A stretch of 64,000 bases of DNA from assembly GCA_013334225.1 (NCBI GenBank), contig JAAXXY010000010.1:1-64000 (forward strand), in the 5' to 3' direction. Position numbers and translations under genes: made by a program. The notes under the pieces were generated by a model. It saw only the letters and a program-made list of their open reading frames with translations, did no database searches and was not told the DNA's origin. Shown here one piece after another: positions 57,797 through 64,000 of the stretch. The first letter of the stretch is position 1. The number at the start of each line of letters is the position of its first letter. This DNA is from Chlorobiaceae bacterium. GTDB taxonomy: Bacteria; Bacteroidota; Chlorobiia; Chlorobiales; Chlorobiaceae.

Positions 57797-58840
57797 TCAT
57801 GAAAATAACAAATGCTTTATATTTTTTTCAAACACTAAATTACATGTAACATCATCACATTTTATAAACGATGAACCTAAATAAGCTTTCAAAGCTGTAT
57901 TAAATTCTGAAGGTGAATCGTTTTGATAAAGATATATATTTTTGTTTTTCTTTGCTTGAACCACAAATGAAGTTATTTTTGAAGCAATCACTTTTTTATT
58001 ACAATAATAAGCTTCAATCAAATTACGACCAAAACCTTCTTGAAGAGAATGCACCCAAATGATTGATGATTGCTTATAAAGAAATATTAACTCTTGTTCA
58101 CTGACAGTATTAAGAATTTTAATTTTGTTTAATGATATATTGTATCTTTTAAGAATTTCTATTGCCTGACTATACTTTTCACCCATTCCAAGTACAATCA
58201 ACTCATATTCTAAAAGTGCTTGAGATTGCTGATATAACTTAATTGCACCGATAAAGTCCTTTGTTGGCACAAAACCGGTACAAAGCATTATTTTGTTTTC
58301 AATTTGCTGTACATCAATCGATTCAGCTTTTTTTTTAAAATCGTAAAAAATATTTGGTAATAAATATTTTTTTGATTTTTTAAAAAAACCAATATACTGA
58401 GCTTGTCTTAATACAACGTCTGTGATAAATGCTACATTTCCATGAAATATACTATATATGAATTGAGTATATCGAACTATTTTAGCACTTATTTTCGAAT
58501 AACCAGGCGATTTAGATCTATTTTGAATAAAATCATGTACAATTAATAAAGATCCTCGATGGAATATAGAAAATATAGAAATAGAGTTATAGGGATAGAG
58601 AACAACATTATACCTCAAACCTAAAATAGGAATGTATACCTGTTCAAATAAATGAAACCAAAAACCATGCTTTTTGGAATTTTTTAGATAAGATGGACAT
58701 CTAAAAACTCTGTATTCAATACACTCTTTATCAAGATAAAAGCATATATTTCTAACAAATGTAATTACCCCGCGTTCACAAACACCATCATAATAATTGT
58801 TAATTAAAATCCTCTTTATTTTACTTTTTTTATAACTCAT
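57797..58840 (-). CDS. Glycosyltransferase family 4 (GT1-like)
   Basis: 347 residues, GT-B. N-terminal half weakly conserved (RILINNYYDGVCERGVITFV); C-terminal half has MLCTGFVPTKDFIGAIKLYQ, ELIVLGMGEKYSQAIEIL and the E-x7-E type SLQEGFGRNLIEAYYCNKKV. It transfers a sugar to the growing lipid-linked unit. A/T-rich like its neighbours; 15 bp before the next gene. Confidence 0.82.
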   Translation of the reverse strand: MSYKKSKIKRILINNYYDGVCERGVITFVRNICFYLDKECIEYRVFRCPSYLKNSKKHGFWFHLFEQVYIPILGLRYNVVLYPYNSISIFSIFHRGSLLIVHDFIQNRSKSPGYSKISAKIVRYTQFIYSIFHGNVAFITDVVLRQAQYIGFFKKSKKYLLPNIFYDFKKKAESIDVQQIENKIMLCTGFVPTKDFIGAIKLYQQSQALLEYELIVLGMGEKYSQAIEILKRYNISLNKIKILNTVSEQELIFLYKQSSIIWVHSLQEGFGRNLIEAYYCNKKVIASKITSFVVQAKKNKNIYLYQNDSPSEFNTALKAYLGSSFIKCDDVTCNLVFEKNIKHLLFS

Positions 58841-58927
58841 CGGATATCATATATAGTAATATTTTATAAATAACTTATAATAAACTAATTATCATGAATA
58901 TTTTATTATTACAAAATGGGCACTTTA

Positions 58928-60208
58928 TCAGATTTTTTGATTAACATCGTAAGTAATTGGATTCCGACCTACTTGATGCAATTGTACACCCATTATTATT
59001 GAAACGAATAAGGCAATAACCACATTAGCCCATGCGGCACCTATTATACCGAACAATAATGATGCAGGGATAAATATAAATAAATTAGATAGTGCTGTAA
59101 CCATCGATATTCTACTATATACTTTATCCATACCCAAAGGAAGCATGGTCTGCATACCAAAAATATTGGATGCAACAAAAATGATAGGCAAAAGAGAAAA
59201 TACTCTCAAGATTATAACAGACGACTTATAATCATCACCAAAAATCTTATTAATAGTTAACGGTGCCACAAAGAAAATAACTACTGATAATAATAATGCT
59301 AATCCACCAATAAAAATAAAAAGCTTTTTATTAAATACTAATACCTCATGAATTCCGTTTGTTGCTAATCGAGAAACATGAGGATATACCGTATTACTGA
59401 TAGAATCATAAAGAGCCTGAAAAGCACGAATGATTTTTTCTGCAATATGGTAGTAACCCAAGGTAGCAGGCTCTACAAACAGACCAAGAAAAAAAGGGTT
59501 ACTTACTGTATAGATATTGATTGTTGCTGTCGAGAGAAAAACATCCCAACCTTCCTGCAATTGTAAAATAATTAATTGACTATTTGGCCAATGAATTCTT
59601 TTTTTATCAATTATACTTATAGTCAAAGGTAAGGCGATAAAACCACCAATAAAACCTCCACCAGATTGTAAAAATATTGCCCAATAAATGTCGGTTTTAG
59701 ATCTAACAAGCAAAAATATCAATACGAAAACAATAACTCGTGCTGCCAACTGGACGATGCTGATCACCTTGAGCTTTTCGAGCCCCTGAAACAACCATTG
59801 AGGATGAAGCACATTTCCAAATACCATGATATAGGCGATAGCAAACAAGACAAACTCATTACGGGCCCGGTCGAAAATAAGTGCAGAAATACCAATGCAT
59901 AACAAACCTCCAGACGCAAGAATCATTCTTATAACGGTTATACTACACCATATCTCTGCAACCTTTTCCGGATTATGCCTATTCACGGAAACTGCCTTTG
60001 ATGCACTGAGATTGAATCCATAGTCAGTCAGAATCATAAATATCTGGGCGATAGAAAATGCAAAAACCACCCTGCCAAGTTGCTCTACCCCAAGAACTCG
60101 CGCCAGATATGGTAATGATAGTAAAGGAAGTCCCAGGTTTACTAGTTGCAAAACACCCATTGAAAGAGTGTTTTCAATCAATCTTTTCTTGCTCAACAAA
60201 TTCTCCAT
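58928..60208 (-). CDS. Wzx-like polysaccharide flippase
   Basis: 426 residues with about 12 membrane helices. The N-terminus LIENTLSMGVLQLVNLGLPL and SLPYLARVLGVEQLGRVVFA match the MATE/PST flippase family (Wzx). It would flip the undecaprenyl-linked repeat unit to the periplasm before Wzy acts. The 5' part has near-genome-average composition while the 3' part is A/T-rich, so the boundary of the exchanged block may fall within this gene. Confidence 0.9.
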   Translation of the reverse strand: MENLLSKKRLIENTLSMGVLQLVNLGLPLLSLPYLARVLGVEQLGRVVFAFSIAQIFMILTDYGFNLSASKAVSVNRHNPEKVAEIWCSITVIRMILASGGLLCIGISALIFDRARNEFVLFAIAYIMVFGNVLHPQWLFQGLEKLKVISIVQLAARVIVFVLIFLLVRSKTDIYWAIFLQSGGGFIGGFIALPLTISIIDKKRIHWPNSQLIILQLQEGWDVFLSTATINIYTVSNPFFLGLFVEPATLGYYHIAEKIIRAFQALYDSISNTVYPHVSRLATNGIHEVLVFNKKLFIFIGGLALLLSVVIFFVAPLTINKIFGDDYKSSVIILRVFSLLPIIFVASNIFGMQTMLPLGMDKVYSRISMVTALSNLFIFIPASLLFGIIGAAWANVVIALFVSIIMGVQLHQVGRNPITYDVNQKI

Positions 60209-60298
60209 TCCTGCAATAAATGGCGCTACACAATCCGAAATTGATCATGAACGTCATGTGGTGCAGATTTAAAATGGTCTGCAAAATGAGTCTGCATT

Positions 60299-61744
60299 TT
60301 ACTCCAATGAAGGCACTGCACTTTCCGCTCTCCAACCCTTGAATGCAGTCCTGAAAATGATTTTTATATCAAACCAAAAAGACCAATGGGATATATAATA
60401 CAAGTCGTGCTCAACACGTTTTTTCAGACTGGTATCTCCACGATATCCATTGATCTGGGCCCATCCTGTGATACCGGCTTTAACCATATGCCGCTGCATG
60501 TAACGAGGCACATCCTGACTGATTGTATCAATGAAAATATCCCGTTCCGGTCTTGGCCCGACAATGGACATGTCGCCGGCCAGCACATTCAGGAATTGCG
60601 GCAATTCATCGAGACTTGTTGACCTGATGAACTGACCGAATTTCGTTGTTGTTTTTTGGCATGCATGTCCCCATATAACGCGCTTGTTTTCCAGATCGAC
60701 CGGCATCGACCGGAATTTAAAGATGTCGAAAGGCTTGCCGTTCCACCCTATACGCTTCTGCCGGTAAAATACCGGCCCTGGCGAAGTGAGCTTGATGCCG
60801 ATTGCGATCATGACCATGACAGGCCAGATAACAAGCAGGATCAGCGATGCAATCATGATATCTTCAAATCGTTTCAGCGTCCTGAACAACGGGCAGCTCA
60901 TCGGTGTATCGTAGAGGCTGATCACCGGAAGCCCTTTCAGGTCGATCATTTTTGCATGCAGCAGGTCGAAGGCGAAAAGGTTGGGAACGTATTTTACAAT
61001 CGTTGTTGTCTGGGATAACCGATCGAGAATGGCAATCATGTTTTTTTCCGCACCGAGGGGAAGGCAGAGGTACAGTTCTTCGAACACACCGCTTTGAGCA
61101 TCTTCAACGGCCTGTTCAAGGTTACCGCATACAGGAATGCCTTCGACACTCTTTGAGAGGAACAAAGGATCGTCGTCATATACTCCGGCAATTTGAAAGC
61201 CAAAACAGGGATTGTTCCTGAAAAGCTTTATCAGATAGCTGCCCATTTCCCCGCCACCGGCAATGGCTACCTTTTTGGTTGACAATCCCATCTTGAATGC
61301 ATAACGAAGCATCTGCCGTGACATATACCTGAAAAACAGCACGACAATCAAAGTCAAAAGGAGCCACAGTACGAAAACGACGCGTGAATAATTCTGGGAA
61401 TGTTTGAGCATAAACACAAGAAAGACAAGTATTGTGAGCGTTGCCCCCCAGGCCTTGCATGCCATTTTGATGCTTTCCTGCACCGAGCGTGATCGCCAGT
61501 TATCATAACTGCCGTAAAACTGGTTTGCAACCGTAAAGATGAACCCGCCAAGCATGCCAAGCATTGCATACTGATCACTCCAGGGAACGCCGTAGGCTAC
61601 AGTCGAGATGAACAGGGTTACGCTGGGCAGCAGGATATCGAGCAACCGTTTCAAGACAATGAACAGTGATCGATAATTCGTGATCTTAGTCATTGCAGTT
61701 TCGCAATACAAATTTTTTTCAAGTGATGTTATTGCATCCTTCAT
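60299..61744 (-). CDS. Undecaprenyl-phosphate sugar phosphotransferase (WcaJ/WbaP-like)
   Basis: 481 residues from the ATG at 61744, 22 bp after wzz; the open frame reads 51 codons longer into wzz, and ATG 61693 is another option. N-terminal four or five membrane helices, a CoA-binding-like Rossmann segment (KVAIAGGGEMGSYLIKLF), then the catalytic bacterial sugar transferase domain: RQKRIGWNGKPFDIFKFRSM and GDMSIVGPRPERDIF (about 420-440). It starts the repeat unit by moving a sugar phosphate to undecaprenyl phosphate; sugar not certain. Confidence 0.92.
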   Translation of the reverse strand: MKDAITSLEKNLYCETAMTKITNYRSLFIVLKRLLDILLPSVTLFISTVAYGVPWSDQYAMLGMLGGFIFTVANQFYGSYDNWRSRSVQESIKMACKAWGATLTILVFLVFMLKHSQNYSRVVFVLWLLLTLIVVLFFRYMSRQMLRYAFKMGLSTKKVAIAGGGEMGSYLIKLFRNNPCFGFQIAGVYDDDPLFLSKSVEGIPVCGNLEQAVEDAQSGVFEELYLCLPLGAEKNMIAILDRLSQTTTIVKYVPNLFAFDLLHAKMIDLKGLPVISLYDTPMSCPLFRTLKRFEDIMIASLILLVIWPVMVMIAIGIKLTSPGPVFYRQKRIGWNGKPFDIFKFRSMPVDLENKRVIWGHACQKTTTKFGQFIRSTSLDELPQFLNVLAGDMSIVGPRPERDIFIDTISQDVPRYMQRHMVKAGITGWAQINGYRGDTSLKKRVEHDLYYISHWSFWFDIKIIFRTAFKGWRAESAVPSLE

Positions 61745-61766
61745 AGAATGGCTGGATGCTGGTGCC

Positions 61767-62969
61767 TTATTTCCATTTAAGCTGTTGCCGGAGCATCGCA
61801 AACCGGGCGGCATTTCCGTCATCTTCTTTTGCCCTGCTGAGCCCTTCGACAATGAATGCCCTGAGAACTGCTCCAAAACCGGCAGCAAATACGACAAGAA
61901 CAGCGATAAGCCCTCGTTTCGGCTTGCTTTTCTTCTCGGGTACTATCGCCTTGTCGAGCACCTGGATCAGCGAACTTTCTTTGGCTTCGTCGAGCTTGGC
62001 CATTTCGAACTGTTTGGCAAGCAGTTCGTAAAGGGTTTCGTAGTATTTCAAGTCACGCAACTTTCGAATGTATTCGAGACCTGCTTCCGGGGCCTTGCTT
62101 GGGGTAACCGATCCGGTTTCGACCCGTGAGAGTTGCGAGCGCAATCCTGCAATCTCCTGCTGAACTCTGACATAATCGGGGTTTCCACTGGTGGCGAAGG
62201 TCCGCATGGCATTGAGCTGCACCTCCTTCATGGCCATCTGCGAACGAAGGGCGGCGACGGACTGCACGAGAGCCGCTGCCTGGGCATCAAGCTGAATAAG
62301 ACCTGTTTTTTCCTGTGTCTGCTTCATGGCGATTTCAGCGTCGCTCAACTGCTGCCGTACCTGATACAGTTGCTTTTCATAAAAAAGTCTGCGCTGTGAG
62401 GCCTCCGTAACAGCTAAAACTTCAGTGAGTTTCTGCAGTTCGGTGATGTAAGCATTCGCCAGAAAAGCGGCTCTCTGTGGATCGTGGTCTTCGACGCTGA
62501 CCGTTATGATACCGTCTTTACCGGAAACGACAGAGGATGCTTTTGCCAGCTTCTTGCGGGTGTCGAACAAGGTTTTTTTGCTGTAAACCCTCTGCAGCTG
62601 AAACTGCCTGATGAGGTTGTCGCTCACCGTGCGGCTTTTCAGCATGCCGACGTAGAGATCATTAGGATTTTTCAGGCCGAGCGACGTTCCGGCCATACCG
62701 CCGAGGGCTCCGAGCTGGTTTGCAAGCAGCGCAACTGTGCTCGACTGCTGCTGCGGGGGAAGAATTTTCGTTTCGGCTGTGAAAGTTGCCGGAATAGCGA
62801 ACGTCAGGCCAAAAGCGAAGATGCCGGATATCAATGGAATGAGAATAATGCTCTTCTTGTGACGCGCAAGTACGATGGCAAGATCGAGCAGGCTGATTTC
62901 GTCATCCATTATATCGTCGGTCCGGTCTGTCTGGTCCGGTAACTGTTCATGCATGGATCGGGCACTCAT
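61767..62969 (-). CDS. Wzz-type chain length determinant
   Basis: 400 residues. An N-terminal membrane helix (about 38-60: SIILIPLISGIFAFGLTF), a long periplasmic helix-rich body with a coiled coil (about 170-300) and a C-terminal helix (GLIAVLVVFAAGFGAVLRAF). N-terminal DEISLLDLAIVLARHKKSI is the Wzz/PCP signature. Sets chain length and, with the export protein next to it (14-bp gap), forms the secretion apparatus. No tyrosine-kinase domain. Confidence 0.92.
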   Translation of the reverse strand: MSARSMHEQLPDQTDRTDDIMDDEISLLDLAIVLARHKKSIILIPLISGIFAFGLTFAIPATFTAETKILPPQQQSSTVALLANQLGALGGMAGTSLGLKNPNDLYVGMLKSRTVSDNLIRQFQLQRVYSKKTLFDTRKKLAKASSVVSGKDGIITVSVEDHDPQRAAFLANAYITELQKLTEVLAVTEASQRRLFYEKQLYQVRQQLSDAEIAMKQTQEKTGLIQLDAQAAALVQSVAALRSQMAMKEVQLNAMRTFATSGNPDYVRVQQEIAGLRSQLSRVETGSVTPSKAPEAGLEYIRKLRDLKYYETLYELLAKQFEMAKLDEAKESSLIQVLDKAIVPEKKSKPKRGLIAVLVVFAAGFGAVLRAFIVEGLSRAKEDDGNAARFAMLRQQLKWK

Positions 62970-62983
62970 TAATGCTGTTGCTG

Positions 62984-64000
62984 TTATTGTAAAACTTTGA
63001 GACCTGCCGCACCAAGGCCAAACTGGTAGAATATGGCTGTCCAGTCCTTGAGATACTGGATGAAGGTTTTGCCCCGTTGCAGTTTTTCAGGGACCACGAT
63101 GGCGTCGCCGGGATTGATATTGCAGCCCCCGCCGTGCCGCTGGCTCTCTACCGTTCCGTTCGCAAGGATTGTATATACCTCTCCTCGCGCACCGGTCGGG
63201 CTGACTCCACCGGCCATTCTGACGTACGAGTTCAACCCTTTGCCTTCTTCCCAGATGAAGGTATTCTGCTGATATACGGCGCCGATGACATCGACCGTCG
63301 TGGGACGCTGAGGGATATAGACAACATCACCATCCTTGAGTGGCAGCTCAGGAAAATCAGCAATGGTTGCTTTTGCATTGCGGAGCGTATTGAGGATGAT
63401 CCGACCTTCAGCCTTGACCTCGCGGAGTTTTTTTGCAATACGTCGCTGTGATTCGAGTTCACCCTGGATGATCTGTATCTCAGCAGCCTCAGTGGCAGCG
63501 GCGAGACGCTGTTTGGAGCTTGTTTCGAGATCTTTTTCGAAACGGTCAGCCATCTGTTCGATCTTCACCTGCTGTGATTTCCTGAGGCTCTCACGCTTGA
63601 GGCTTGTCCCGAATACATAGGCTTTTTCGGTAACACCGCCGATCCGTTTTATCAGGTTCCTGAGAGTCTCGTCTTTGTTGATTTCATAAACCCCGGATTT
63701 TCCAATTTCACCGTCAACGACAACGAATGAGCGTTCTGGCAGCACTTCGAGTGATACTGCGCCTGGGGCAATAACTCTTATAATGTCGGATGGCTGAACG
63801 GATAACCTGGCGAGTTTGTCCTGAATTTCGACCCAGTCGTACTCCAGTTCAGCGACCGTCTGGAAGCGGTTGGCGACCCTTTTTTCAACAATGATCTGTT
63901 TCAGGTCTGCCGCGGTTACGAAACCTCCCGCCCAGTTCGTAAGATCTGCAATCGAGGTTTTCTGCTTCAGTTCGTAAATTGCCGGTGTTTTAACATCTCC
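62984..64000 (-). CDS. Polysaccharide export protein with SLBB repeats, 5' end outside window
   Basis: The minus-strand frame is open to base 64000, so at least 338 residues are present and the start lies to the right. SLBB beta-grasp repeats: TPAIYELKQKTSIADLTNWA near the visible N-terminus, FVVVDGEIGKSGVYEINKDE and VDVIGAVYQQNTFIWEEGKG. A coiled-coil insert (about 145-200) lies between repeats 2 and 3. C-terminus YQFGLGAAGLKVLQ. Belongs to the Wza/OPX export family. Confidence 0.88.
   Translation of the reverse strand, partial: GDVKTPAIYELKQKTSIADLTNWAGGFVTAADLKQIIVEKRVANRFQTVAELEYDWVEIQDKLARLSVQPSDIIRVIAPGAVSLEVLPERSFVVVDGEIGKSGVYEINKDETLRNLIKRIGGVTEKAYVFGTSLKRESLRKSQQVKIEQMADRFEKDLETSSKQRLAAATEAAEIQIIQGELESQRRIAKKLREVKAEGRIILNTLRNAKATIADFPELPLKDGDVVYIPQRPTTVDVIGAVYQQNTFIWEEGKGLNSYVRMAGGVSPTGARGEVYTILANGTVESQRHGGGCNINPGDAIVVPEKLQRGKTFIQYLKDWTAIFYQFGLGAAGLKVLQ

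Overview
This window is chromosomal DNA of a green sulfur bacterium (Chlorobiaceae, most likely genus Chlorobium). The decisive marker is an intact Fenna-Matthews-Olson antenna protein gene (fmoA, 27291-28391), which keeps the five histidines expected as bacteriochlorophyll ligands and closely resembles the Chlorobaculum/Chlorobium form. Supporting markers are a thioredoxin-reductase-like ferredoxin-NADP reductase, menA, an LDH-like malate dehydrogenase, and apparently chromosomal housekeeping genes (mutS, ispE, purT, hisF, rplU-rpmA, mdh, lnt). The species cannot be fixed from the window alone.

Layout. 1-3.2 kb: a truncated glycosyltransferase co-oriented with a small ECF-sigma-like protein, a coiled-coil stress-type protein, and a PAS/winged-helix regulator. 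3.2-6.6 kb: a CheB-CheR-PAS fusion translationally coupled to that regulator. 6.9-11.6 kb: an ackA-xfp-corA operon (acetate kinase, phosphoketolase, CorA Mg2+ channel). 11.7-13 kb: a decayed YgjP-type metallopeptidase fragment directly behind a double-hotdog FabZ-like gene. 13.3-25.4 kb: single genes and small operons (DUF3592, Mut7-C, SDR, methyltransferase, EFR1-type ferredoxin, GyrI-like, purine permease with a nitrilase, clostripain protease with DUF302, ispE, SPOR protein with a sigma-54 activator). 25.4-31.9 kb: lnt, fmoA, a MerR regulator, an ABC exporter and purT. 31.9-42.5 kb: arfB, a HAD hydrolase, a membrane protein, PAP2, a methyltransferase, a radical SAM protein, mutS, a small membrane protein, rplU-rpmA and mdh. 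42.5-43.65 kb: a gene-free block of repeats. 43.66-49.3 kb: a tight six-gene operon (small Cys protein, FNR, menA, aguB, Ste24-like protease, aguA). 49.4-52.5 kb: hisF, a Sel1 protein, PPK2 and an outer-membrane protein. 52.7-64 kb: a capsule/exopolysaccharide cluster, all on the minus strand, running off the right edge.

Genes that work together. aguA plus aguB convert agmatine to putrescine. xfp plus ackA turn sugar phosphates into acetate and ATP. The polysaccharide cluster is a Wzx/Wzy-type locus: export protein (SLBB), Wzz, initiating phosphoglycosyltransferase, flippase, three glycosyltransferases, a polymerase and a Wzi-like protein. Its core (about 55.1-59.7 kb) is visibly much more AT-rich than the rest, which suggests horizontal exchange of the serotype-determining genes.

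The most unusual non-coding signal is a pair of about 110-bp elements downstream of mdh. Each carries a stem-loop resembling a solitary type I-E CRISPR repeat plus an intrinsic-terminator hairpin. Other points of interest are a hotdog protein with the catalytic Glu replaced by Arg in both halves, an in-frame metallopeptidase remnant after its stop codon, and a third cysteine in FMO. No rRNA, tRNA, insertion sequence, prophage or true CRISPR array was recognised. Promoter and terminator calls are by eye.
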